Below are positions 1 through 7,959 of a stretch of 55,461 nucleotides of DNA, one piece after another; position 1 is the first letter of the stretch; every line of letters begins with the position of its first letter. The stretch spans positions 1-55,461 of the forward strand of contig CAIXED010000020.1 of NCBI GenBank assembly GCA_903918375.1, read 5' to 3'. This DNA is from an uncultured Pseudomonadota bacterium. Its GTDB lineage: Bacteria; Pseudomonadota; Gammaproteobacteria; Methylococcales; Methylomonadaceae. The position numbers and the translations under genes were made by a program. The notes under the pieces were generated by a model. It had not been told where the DNA came from. It ran no database searches and was given only the letters and a program-made list of their open reading frames with translations.

Positions 1-1
1 C

Positions 2-1093
2 ATCGTGATTAAATCACCAGGCGGTGGTTCTAATCTGGCCGGTGAAAATGTTTTGATTGGTAACTTTGCTCTGTTCGGTGCTTCCGGCGGTAAAACCTTC
101 ATCAACGGTGAAGCCGGTGACCGTTTCGCAGTGCGTAACTCCGGTGCCATGGCAGTCGTCGAAGGCGTCGGTGATTTCGCTTGCGAATACATGATTAACG
201 GTGCTGTGTTGAACTTGGGCGGCTTTGGTAAAGGCTATTGCACCGGTATGTCGGGCGGTAATGCTTATCAATATGACCCTGAAAATCGCTTACCAGCCTT
301 GTATGACGATACTTCTGTCAGCATTCACAGCTTGACCGATGGCACTGATGTCGCTGCCAGCCATGAACAATTCATTTTGTACATGCTTGAGCAACACATT
401 GAATACACCGGTTCTGAAAAAGCCAAAGCGTTGTTGGCAAATTGGGCAACTGAACGTCAACACTTCAAATTTGCCTTACCGTTGTGGTTGAACAGAACTC
501 AAACTGCCGAATTCCTCAGCAAATCGATGGATCGTAAAGCCATGATTGAAGAGTTATCGGTCGAGTTTGCGCAACAACAAATTCAGTTAATCAAACAGGC
601 TTATAAAACCAATACGCCGTTATTTGCCGGTGCAATCCCTGCTTATGGCGAAACCGATGCTGATTTGACCTTAAAACTGATTAACAGCTACGCGGTCATC
701 GACAAGGCCCAACAAATCGCTAAAGATCAATTAAGCAAAGCTGGCCAAAGCTTAAGCCAAGCATTGATTGATAAACAGGCGTACAAATTGGTAATGGAAA
801 GACCACGCAAGCTGCAAGATGCGTTGGTGAAAAACATCCGTGAAGCCTACAGCCAATACGATGACAGCCAATTGGCGGCATTGATGGCGGCTAAACGCTT
901 GCAAGATTACAAAACCACTCTGATGTTGCGCGATGTTCAAAGCATTTATTCAATCGGCTCAACCGCTTGGATTATTGAACAAGACCACATCAACCGCCAA
1001 GCATTAGCTGGTTTACCTTCTGTCGATAAAAACCTTGCCAGCTTAGAAAGCTTGGCAATCGTTAAAGACATGCTAGAAGACCAATCAGCTTAA
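2..1093 (+). CDS. Glutamate synthase-type large subunit, C-terminal part (5' truncated by window)
   Basis: The frame is open from base 2 and has lost its start, so this is the 3' end of a longer gene. The first ~110 residues match the GXGXG beta-helix domain of glutamate synthase large subunits: ENVLIGNFALFGASGG, RFAVRNSGAMAVVEGVGD, CEYMINGAVLNLG and GMSGGNAY. A stretch equivalent to the GltB end (HIEYTGSEKAKALL) follows. A helical extension of about 190 residues then continues to the stop; it is unlike the short tail of classical GltB and I cannot assign it. The family transfers glutamine amide nitrogen to 2-oxoglutarate using electrons from a reductase partner. No gltD follows; the next gene is a CysJ-like diflavin reductase. 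A related GXGXG protein with another role is possible. Confidence 0.8.
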   Translation: MVIKSPGGGSNLAGENVLIGNFALFGASGGKTFINGEAGDRFAVRNSGAMAVVEGVGDFACEYMINGAVLNLGGFGKGYCTGMSGGNAYQYDPENRLPALYDDTSVSIHSLTDGTDVAASHEQFILYMLEQHIEYTGSEKAKALLANWATERQHFKFALPLWLNRTQTAEFLSKSMDRKAMIEELSVEFAQQQIQLIKQAYKTNTPLFAGAIPAYGETDADLTLKLINSYAVIDKAQQIAKDQLSKAGQSLSQALIDKQAYKLVMERPRKLQDALVKNIREAYSQYDDSQLAALMAAKRLQDYKTTLMLRDVQSIYSIGSTAWIIEQDHINRQALAGLPSVDKNLASLESLAIVKDMLEDQSA

Positions 1094-1106
1094 TTAAACG
1101 GCTAAC

Positions 1107-1169
1107 GCTGGGATGATTGTTCATCCCAGCCCAAGGACATTTAAAGTGACCGGGGCCGATAAAACGGCC
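1107..1169. other. Two intercistronic hairpins
   Basis: Bases 1107-1130 form a perfect 10-bp stem (GCTGGGATGA / TCATCCCAGC) with a TTGT loop. Bases 1154-1169 form a second 5-bp stem (GGCCG / CGGCC). Neither is followed by a T-run, so they look like mRNA processing or partial terminator structures between the glutamate-synthase-like gene and the reductase rather than a full stop. Confidence 0.45.
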
Positions 1170-1185
1170 AAAAAATGGTAATGAC

Positions 1186-2925
1186 ATGAAAGCACCTTTT
1201 ATCCCAGAAAACGCACCTTACAGTGACACTCAACGCGCATGGCTTGGCGGTTTTTTCGCAGGAATGCACAGCCACATGCTACAAAGCGCTGGCAGTGTTG
1301 ACCAAAGCAACGCCCGCACTTTGCACATCCTCTACGGTAGCCAAACCGGTAATTCCGAATCGCTGTCACACGATGTCGCTAACAGCGCTAAAAGCCACGG
1401 TTTATTACCGATGGTTAAAAGCATGGATGAAGTGGATGTCGCGCAATTAGCGAAAATGGACTATCTGTTGATTATTACCAGCACTTACGGCGAAGGCGCG
1501 ATGCCTGACAACGCTGAAATGCTTTGGGAAGCCGCCAACAGCGATGCCGCGCCAAGACTGGAAAACGTCAATTATTCGGTATTAGCTTTGGGTGACACCA
1601 GCTACGACTTGTTCTGCCAAGCCGGTATCGACTGGGATCAGCGTTTAGAAGCCTTAGGCGCTAAACGCATTTTCGACCGCGTTGATTGCGATGTTGATTT
1701 TGAAGCCGCGGCTGAAGAATGGATTAGTGAAGTGGTGCCTTTGATGGCAGAAGGCGCTAGCACGGTTGCTGTGGTTGATACTGCACCACAAGCCAGCAAA
1801 TCAGCTTATAACCGCAAAAACCCATTCCCTGCCAAGATGAGCGTTAATCGTATCGTCACTGCCTTGGATTCATCCAAAGAAACGCGTCATTACGAAATTT
1901 CGATTTCCGGCTCTGATTTAAGCTACGAAGCGGGCGATGCTTTATGCGTGATTCCAAGCAACTGCCCAGAATTAGTCGCTAACATCATCAAAGCCTTAGG
2001 CTGCACCGGTAGCGAACAAGAACCGGTTGCTGGCGAATTGATCAGCTTAAGCGATGCTTTGCAAAGTCATTTTGAAATTAAATTGCCAAGCAAAGAACTA
2101 GTTGAAGAAATTGCCAAACGTTCTGGCGATCAAGAACTGAATAACATTTTGTCATCTGGCGATAAAGACCAATTATCAAACTACCTTTGGGGTCGTGATA
2201 CTTTGGATTTATTTTTGCAATTCCCTAATGCTGAGTTTTCAGCCGCAGAATTTATTGCTCTGTTAAAACCATTGCAACACCGCGCCTACTCGATCTCATC
2301 CAGCGGCAAAGCCCACCCAGACACCGTGCATTTAACCGTCGCCAGCGTTCGCTACGATGCACACGGTCGCAACCACAAAGGGGTTTGCTCAACTTATTTG
2401 GCTGATTTGGTGGGTGAAGAAACCGATGTTCGGGTGTTCTTTACACCCAACAATAACTTCCGCGTTCCTAACGACGACAGCTTGCCAATGATTATGGTTG
2501 GCCCTGGCACAGGTATCGCGCCATTCCGTGCTTTCTTGCAAGAACGTGAATTCCGCAAAGCCAACGGCAAAAACTGGTTATTCTTCGGCGACCGCAACGC
2601 CAGCACCGATTTCATCTATCGCGAAGAAATCGAAGCCATGCAAAGCAGCGGCTTATTAACCCGTTTAGATTTAGCCTTCTCACGCGACCAAGAAGAAAAA
2701 ATCTACGTTCAAGACCGCATGAAACAAAGCGGCGCTGAATTATGGGCTTGGCTGGAACAAGGCGGCTACTTCTTCGTTTGTGGTGACGCTTACCGCATGG
2801 CGAAAGACGTTGATAAAGCCTTGCATGAAGTGATTCAACAACACGGTAACAAAACTTTGTTGGAAGCAGTTGATTACGTCAATCAACTGAAAAAAGATAA
2901 ACGTTATGTGAGAGATGTTTATTAA
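1186..2925 (+). CDS. NADPH-dependent diflavin reductase, CysJ-like (sulfite reductase flavoprotein-type)
   Basis: This 579-residue cytosolic protein has the diflavin reductase order. An N-terminal FMN-binding flavodoxin domain spans about residues 47-190 (ILYGSQTGNSES, STYGEGAMPDN). A connecting and FAD-binding domain follows (RAYSISSS, then GVCSTYLADL). The C-terminal NADP domain has VGPGTGIAPFRAFLQER, FGDRN and the terminal YVRDVY. The N-terminal APYSDTQRAWLGGFFAGM resembles CysJ and assimilatory nitrate reductase flavoproteins. Such proteins pass NADPH electrons through FAD and FMN to a partner. No hemoprotein cysI is in the window; the partner by position is the glutamate-synthase-like protein 93 bases upstream. 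CysJ proper with a distant cysI is the alternative. Family certain, partner inferred. Confidence 0.85.
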   Translation: MKAPFIPENAPYSDTQRAWLGGFFAGMHSHMLQSAGSVDQSNARTLHILYGSQTGNSESLSHDVANSAKSHGLLPMVKSMDEVDVAQLAKMDYLLIITSTYGEGAMPDNAEMLWEAANSDAAPRLENVNYSVLALGDTSYDLFCQAGIDWDQRLEALGAKRIFDRVDCDVDFEAAAEEWISEVVPLMAEGASTVAVVDTAPQASKSAYNRKNPFPAKMSVNRIVTALDSSKETRHYEISISGSDLSYEAGDALCVIPSNCPELVANIIKALGCTGSEQEPVAGELISLSDALQSHFEIKLPSKELVEEIAKRSGDQELNNILSSGDKDQLSNYLWGRDTLDLFLQFPNAEFSAAEFIALLKPLQHRAYSISSSGKAHPDTVHLTVASVRYDAHGRNHKGVCSTYLADLVGEETDVRVFFTPNNNFRVPNDDSLPMIMVGPGTGIAPFRAFLQEREFRKANGKNWLFFGDRNASTDFIYREEIEAMQSSGLLTRLDLAFSRDQEEKIYVQDRMKQSGAELWAWLEQGGYFFVCGDAYRMAKDVDKALHEVIQQHGNKTLLEAVDYVNQLKKDKRYVRDVY

Positions 2926-2941
2926 GAAGCTTGGCATTCAT

Positions 2942-2969
2942 TTTGGAAGGACTTAAAACCCCTTCCAAA
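2942..2969 (+). terminator. Hairpin after the diflavin reductase
   Basis: Nine-base arms TTTGGAAGG and CCTTCCAAA flank a 10-base loop just after the reductase stop. The T-run is poor, so this is a weak or factor-assisted terminator at best. Confidence 0.4.
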
Positions 2970-3009
2970 CCTTGTATATTCGTCAGTAATATTTGAAACA
3001 TTACTATAA

Positions 3010-4170
3010 ATGAAAAATAAAAGCGCTGATGGACTGAGAGGCGTTGCTGCATTTAATGTTGCTATTCATCATTTTGTGGCGGCGTTTTTACCGATGATGT
3101 TACATAACAATTATCCATCGGTATTTACTGAAAACAAACAGCCAAGCACTGTTTTTGAACTATTAACATCGCCATTTTTTACGCTTATCTATAATGGACA
3201 CTTTGCTGTTTTAATATTTTTTGTTTTGTCTGGATATGTTCTCAGCCTACCTTATTACATGGAAAATAATAAGGCAAAACACACCCTCAGCAAAAGACTG
3301 CTAGGTAGATACTTAAGATTAAACATCCCAATTGCTGCGGCTATTTTTTTATCTTTTTTATTCTACAAATCAGGATTTTATTTCAATATACAAGCCGCTG
3401 AAATATCTGGCTCAAAAAACTGGCTTCAAAACTTCTATCCGCAAGGAATATCTCCCTTAACTACCATAAAAGAAGCGCTATATAATTCAATACTTTTTGG
3501 AAAAGAGCTGCTTGTCCCACCACTGTGGTCGCTGCACATTGAGTTTGTAGGTTCGGTTTATGTCTTACTGTTGTATATCTTAAAGCCAAAAAATAGCACC
3601 TTAACCCCAATGTTAATAGTGTTTATTTTAATTTATGCTAACAATCAACAAGATTCAATTTACTACTTTGCTATTTTTTTCGGTTCATTATTAAGCAAAA
3701 TTGAAAAATCTATAAAATTTAGAGTTGTATTTCTTATTCTTGGGATTTATTTTGGTGGATTTCAGTTTGAATCAATAATGTATGATTTCCTACCCAGCCT
3801 GAATTTTATGGGTGTTGATTTGTGGGAAAAGAAAAATTTCTACAATTGTATTGGTGCAGTATTAATAACAACTGCAGTAATACAGGGCTTTGGGTCGGTA
3901 TTTTTTGAGAGCCGAGTGACACAGTTTTTAGGAAGAATTTCTTTTTCGATTTATCTTCTTCATTTTATTGTTCTATGCTCTTTTTCATCTTTTTTCTATA
4001 TTCATTTACCAAAAAATAGTTTATTTATAACTGCTAATTTTATTATCTATATTTTTATTTGTTTTCTATTTTCAATTATTTTTGAGCGATTTATTGATAA
4101 AAGCTCCATACGCATTTCCCATGACTTTTCATCTAAAATTTTTAGCTTGATCAAAATAGAAAATAAATAA
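3010..4170 (+). CDS. Membrane acyltransferase, acyltransferase-3 family
   Basis: A 386-residue polytopic membrane protein of the acyltransferase-3 (OafA/NodX-like) family. It starts with the hallmark DGLRGVAAFNVAIHHF, with the conserved histidine pair at residues 20-21, then VLIFFVLSGYVLS and a series of about ten hydrophobic helices ending in FSIYLLHFIVL and the basic tail. The family moves acetyl or other acyl groups onto surface sugars or lipids in the inner membrane; the acceptor here cannot be read. Base composition is clearly richer in A and T than both neighbours and no good ribosome site precedes the ATG, which fits a transferred, poorly expressed gene. It stands alone between two unrelated genes. 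Confidence 0.8.
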   Translation: MKNKSADGLRGVAAFNVAIHHFVAAFLPMMLHNNYPSVFTENKQPSTVFELLTSPFFTLIYNGHFAVLIFFVLSGYVLSLPYYMENNKAKHTLSKRLLGRYLRLNIPIAAAIFLSFLFYKSGFYFNIQAAEISGSKNWLQNFYPQGISPLTTIKEALYNSILFGKELLVPPLWSLHIEFVGSVYVLLLYILKPKNSTLTPMLIVFILIYANNQQDSIYYFAIFFGSLLSKIEKSIKFRVVFLILGIYFGGFQFESIMYDFLPSLNFMGVDLWEKKNFYNCIGAVLITTAVIQGFGSVFFESRVTQFLGRISFSIYLLHFIVLCSFSSFFYIHLPKNSLFITANFIIYIFICFLFSIIFERFIDKSSIRISHDFSSKIFSLIKIENK

Positions 4171-4192
4171 AAACAAGATATTAACAATATTA

Positions 4193-4211
4193 ATTCGCTC
4201 AAAAAGCGAAT
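4193..4211 (+). terminator. Hairpin in the gap after the acyltransferase
   Basis: ATTCGCT and AGCGAAT form a 7-bp stem around CAAAA, 20 bases past the acyltransferase stop, without a T-run. Nothing else is seen in the gap up to 4343. Confidence 0.3.
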
Positions 4212-4343
4212 ACCACTCACTGAATCATATTTTTAACCACAGCAATCGAATTCAGTTGTTTTAAACCAACAATTCCCAGCCACAACCCTCGCCAAATGTT
4301 TTATCATGGGGCTTAAGCCGTTTAAGCCACAGCCAAAATCACA

Positions 4344-6575
4344 ATGAACAACATGCAACAAAACCCAGCCAAAAGCACCGTTTCACCTGTTTTTCTGTTT
4401 GCCAGTACCTTATTTATAAGCGCGACATTGATGTTCGTTTTGCAACCGATGTTCGGCAAAATCTTGTTGCCGTTATTGGGTGGTACGCCGGCGGTTTGGA
4501 ATACTTGCATGGTGTTTTACCAAACATTACTGTTTCTGGGCTATCTATACGCACATCGTTTAAGCACACATAGCAATCACCAGCGACAAATTCAGATTCA
4601 CACCGCTTTGCTGATTTTCAGCTTCATTGCTTTACCGGTTGGTTTATCGGACAACATTAATCCACCGACTGACAGCAATCCGACACTGTGGCTAATCTGG
4701 ACTTTGTTCGTTGCGATTGGTGTACCGTTTTTTGTCGTATCGACCACTGCACCTTTGTTGCAAAAATGGTTTTCGCAATGCGGTCATGCCAGCAGTCACG
4801 ATCCCTACTATTTATATGCAGCCAGTAACGCTGGCAGCTTGTTAGCTTTATTGAGTTATCCATTTTTAATTGAACCGAACATTGGCCTTGCCAGCCAGCG
4901 CTTGCTTTGGAGCTTTGCTTATGGCGGTTTGTGCTTGCTGATTATCGGCTGTGCGGTGTTGATGTGGAAAACCCATGCTAATAATCAAAATGATGTTGCT
5001 GAAATTGAATCAGATGATGCGGAACCCCTCAGCACAAAACAACAATTACATTGGTTGGCCTTGGCATTTGTGCCATCCAGTTTATTACTGGGCTTAACCC
5101 AATTCATTAGCACCGACATTGCTTCAGTACCTTTGTTGTGGATCGTGCCGCTGACGATTTATTTACTGACTTTCATCTTAGTGTTTTCAAAATGGGCTGA
5201 CCGGATTCATCCAGCAATGATTGCCGTTCAACCAGCCTTATTGACGGTGTTTATCGCTTATTCATTCATCAACCCTGCAGTATTGCCGTTTTGGTTGGAT
5301 TTGATTTTGCATTGCTTGGCGTTTTTTATCGCGGTGATGGTTTGCCACGGCGAACTGGCGCGCAATCGCCCTGCAACTCGGCATTTGACCCAGTTTTATT
5401 TAATTATGTCGTTTGGCGGCATGTTGGGTGGTTTGTTCAATACCTTCGTCGCACCGTTTGTATTCAATGCGGTTTACGAATATCCAATCATGATCGTCGC
5501 TGCTTTGTTATTAAGACCGGACTTTTTTAAGGGTCAATGGTGGCTACAAAGCATCTTCCCCGTTGCCGTGTTTGTCGCTGGTTTAACGGTTTTTTTCGGC
5601 AGCGATCAGTTATTTGATTATTTTGATTTAATCGGTGGTGCGCTGATTTTATTAGCCGGTTTAACTTATTCATTCAGAAAAAGCCCGTTGGCAATTGGCT
5701 TATTAACCGCGGTGATTTTGATTTTCACCATTAGCTTGCACAACATGGCGTCTAGCACTTTGTATCAAGAACGCAGCTTTTTTGGCGTGCTTTCAGTGCG
5801 TGATACCGTGATTGCTGACGAGAATCAACGTCCTGAAACTGTCCGCGAGCTATATCACGGCACCACCAAACACGGTGCAGAACGCTTAACAGCCGCCAAT
5901 ATCACCACCCCACTCACCTACTACAGTCGCCCTGGTCCGATTGGTCAGCTATTCAACGAATTTGATGGCGAAAATCAAAATTGGGTCATCGGTGCGGTGG
6001 GTTTGGGTGCGGGTGCTTTGGCTTGCTACAGCAAAGACAACCAACATTGGCACTTTTTTGAAATTGACCCTTTAGTGGTGCAAGTTGCGAAAAATCCTAA
6101 CTGGTTCAATTACCTAAATCGTTGTAACAAAAAAGCCGAAATGATCGTCGGTGATGCTCGATTATCATTAGCCAAAGAAGACGATGGTAGTTTCGATTTA
6201 TTGATTATGGATGCTTTCAGCTCCGATGCTGTCCCTACCCATTTGCTGACTCGCGAAGCCTTAGAGTTATACCTAAGAAAATTAAACGACAACGGTTTGC
6301 TGGCTTTTCACATTACTAACCGCCATTTAGCAATCAAAAATGTCTTAGCTGACCATGTCAACACCATGCACTTGGCGGCTTTGTTACAAGAATTTAAACC
6401 AGAAACAGAACAGCCTTTAGTGGTAGCAACCGATTGGGTGGTGATTAGCAAAAACCCAGAACGTCTACAACGTTTACAACAAAGTCGTTTAGGTCATTGG
6501 CAAAAACTACCGCTAACCTTTGGTTTACATCCGTGGACTGATGATTTCACCCATATTATTGGCATTTGGAAATAG
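4344..6575 (+). CDS. Membrane protein fused to a spermidine synthase-like domain
   Basis: A 743-residue fusion. The first ~470 residues are a polytopic membrane region with more than ten hydrophobic helices; the conserved start LQPMFGKILLPLLGGTPAVWNT is typical of fused MFS/spermidine synthase proteins. The C-terminal ~200 residues are a Rossmann aminopropyl/methyltransferase-like domain: VIGAVGLGAGALACY (SAM-type glycine loop), FFEIDPLVVQVA (acidic loop), IVGDARLSLA and LLIMDAFSSDAVPTHLLT. No function is established for most of these fusions; polyamine synthesis or transport is only a guess. lpxD follows within 9 bases, its ribosome site overlapping this stop codon, so the two are co-transcribed. 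Confidence 0.8.
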   Translation: MNNMQQNPAKSTVSPVFLFASTLFISATLMFVLQPMFGKILLPLLGGTPAVWNTCMVFYQTLLFLGYLYAHRLSTHSNHQRQIQIHTALLIFSFIALPVGLSDNINPPTDSNPTLWLIWTLFVAIGVPFFVVSTTAPLLQKWFSQCGHASSHDPYYLYAASNAGSLLALLSYPFLIEPNIGLASQRLLWSFAYGGLCLLIIGCAVLMWKTHANNQNDVAEIESDDAEPLSTKQQLHWLALAFVPSSLLLGLTQFISTDIASVPLLWIVPLTIYLLTFILVFSKWADRIHPAMIAVQPALLTVFIAYSFINPAVLPFWLDLILHCLAFFIAVMVCHGELARNRPATRHLTQFYLIMSFGGMLGGLFNTFVAPFVFNAVYEYPIMIVAALLLRPDFFKGQWWLQSIFPVAVFVAGLTVFFGSDQLFDYFDLIGGALILLAGLTYSFRKSPLAIGLLTAVILIFTISLHNMASSTLYQERSFFGVLSVRDTVIADENQRPETVRELYHGTTKHGAERLTAANITTPLTYYSRPGPIGQLFNEFDGENQNWVIGAVGLGAGALACYSKDNQHWHFFEIDPLVVQVAKNPNWFNYLNRCNKKAEMIVGDARLSLAKEDDGSFDLLIMDAFSSDAVPTHLLTREALELYLRKLNDNGLLAFHITNRHLAIKNVLADHVNTMHLAALLQEFKPETEQPLVVATDWVVISKNPERLQRLQQSRLGHWQKLPLTFGLHPWTDDFTHIIGIWK

Positions 6576-6583
6576 GAACTGCT

Positions 6584-7612
6584 ATGCAAATTACGGAACT
6601 GGCTCGATTATGCGATGCACAAATTCAAGGTGGAAACGCTGACATTGATATTCAATCAGCGGCTGACATCATGTCGGCACAAGCTCAGCAAGTCACAGTA
6701 TTAAGTGATGGTAAATACAAAAAATATCTCAAAGACAGCCAAGCAGCAGCTTGTTTTATTGCGGAAGCGCTGATTGATGGCGAAATTCCTGAGCAATTAA
6801 CCTTGCTAGTTTGCAAAGACCCTGAAATCAGCTTTCTAAATGCCGTCAAACTGTTACACCCTGAACCGCAATTAATCCGCTCAATTTCCTCACAAGCGGC
6901 AATTGAAGCCAGTGCCAAAATTGGCAACGATGTTCATATCGCTGCGTTTGCCAGCATCGGCCAACACAGCGTTATCGGTGACGGTAGCACGATTCATGCG
7001 GGTGCCAGAATTGGTAATAACGTCCAGCTCGGCAAAAACTGCCTGATTCACCCGAATGCGGTGATTTATGACAACAGCATTTTGGGCGACAACGTGATTA
7101 TCCATGCCGGTGCAATTATTGCAGCCGACGGCTTTGGCTATAAATTCCGCAACAACCAACACATTAAAGTGCCGCATGTTGGTAATGTTGAAATCGCTGA
7201 CAATGTCGAAATCGGTGCCAATACTTGTATCGACCGTGGCGCATTAGGCGCAACCAAAATTGGCGCAGGTAGCAAAATCGACAATTTGGTTCAGCTTGGT
7301 CATAACAATGTCGTCGGTCGCAATGTGATTATTTGCGGCCAATCTGGCATTTCCGGCTCTTGTACGATTGAAGACGGTGCAATTTTGGCCGGTAGTTCTG
7401 GGGTTGCTGACCATGTAAAAATTGGTACTCGGGCGGTAGTCATGGCGCGTAGCGGTATCTCACAAGATGTTGCGGCTGGCACTCAAGTATTTGGTAGCCC
7501 TGCAAAAGATCGCAAAGTAGCGTGGAAAGAATTGGCGGCACTCAGCAAATTACCTGAGTTATTACAAAAGTTTAAAAAGTTGGAAAGCCGAGTTGAAGAC
7601 TTGGAAAAATAA
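6584..7612 (+). CDS. lpxD: UDP-3-O-acylglucosamine N-acyltransferase LpxD
   Basis: This 342-residue protein adds the N-linked 3-hydroxyacyl chain to UDP-3-O-acyl-glucosamine in lipid A synthesis. The N-terminal uridine-binding domain (about 1-100) is followed by a left-handed beta-helix of hexapeptide repeats (about 100-300) and a C-terminal helix. The catalytic histidine is in LGHNNVVGRN (H240, against H239 in E. coli), after DGFGYKF and NTCIDRGALGATKIG. The frame is open upstream to a TTG at 6566, but AGGA at 6574-6577 sits 6 bases before the ATG at 6584 and that start gives the family length. The usual lpxA/fabZ/lpxB cluster is absent, so this is a solitary lpxD or a second copy. Confidence 0.93.
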   Translation: MQITELARLCDAQIQGGNADIDIQSAADIMSAQAQQVTVLSDGKYKKYLKDSQAAACFIAEALIDGEIPEQLTLLVCKDPEISFLNAVKLLHPEPQLIRSISSQAAIEASAKIGNDVHIAAFASIGQHSVIGDGSTIHAGARIGNNVQLGKNCLIHPNAVIYDNSILGDNVIIHAGAIIAADGFGYKFRNNQHIKVPHVGNVEIADNVEIGANTCIDRGALGATKIGAGSKIDNLVQLGHNNVVGRNVIICGQSGISGSCTIEDGAILAGSSGVADHVKIGTRAVVMARSGISQDVAAGTQVFGSPAKDRKVAWKELAALSKLPELLQKFKKLESRVEDLEK

Positions 7613-7711
7613 GGCTATTTAATACCTTATGTTACGCAGCCCTAAGAATCTAACCATCAAAGCCCAGCGAGTAAGCTTCAATAGCATTGACTTGGTTATT
7701 ATTGTTAGCTT

Positions 7712-7784
7712 CGTCATTCCCGCGAAGGCGGGAATCTAGGTGACGGACTTCGATATCTGGATTCCCGCCTTCGCGGGAATGACG
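7712..7784. repeat. Palindromic intergenic repeat (REP/MITE-like)
   Basis: Two perfectly inverted 25-base arms (7712-7736 and 7760-7784) enclose a 23-base spacer. Each arm itself carries the small palindrome TTCCCGCGAAGGCGGGAA. The sequence is of the dispersed extragenic type found in many copies in proteobacterial genomes. It lies in the 347-base gene-free stretch between lpxD and the lipoprotein gene. Confidence 0.75.
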
Positions 7785-7834
7785 GCAACATCAGAGAATG
7801 ACTAAAAATCTCTGCGCAACATCAGTTAATACGT

Positions 7835-7893
7835 TTAAACTGTGTGATATAGCACAATAAAAACAAATTGTTATGTCATATAACACAGTTTAA
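7835..7893. promoter_or_regulatory. Operator-like inverted repeat upstream of the lipoprotein gene
   Basis: Sixteen-base arms at 7835-7850 (TTAAACTGTGTGATAT) and 7878-7893 are inverted with one mismatch and separated by an AT-rich spacer. Each arm also contributes to a smaller palindrome (TGTGTGATATAGCACA at 7841-7856; TGTTAT-N5-ATAACA inside 7869-7885). The start codon is 67 bases downstream. Paired symmetric sites of this kind suggest a dimeric repressor or activator; a large cruciform or terminator is the alternative. Confidence 0.4.
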
Positions 7894-7959
7894 TTAATTC
7901 CCCCATTGCCGCTTTAAAAACCGCTATCATTCGCGAAATTTTTGTCTTTTTAAGTATCC

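Noticed and set aside
6566-6583. TTG start adding six residues to LpxD
   Set aside because: The ribosome site AGGA is placed for the ATG at 6584, which also gives the usual family length.
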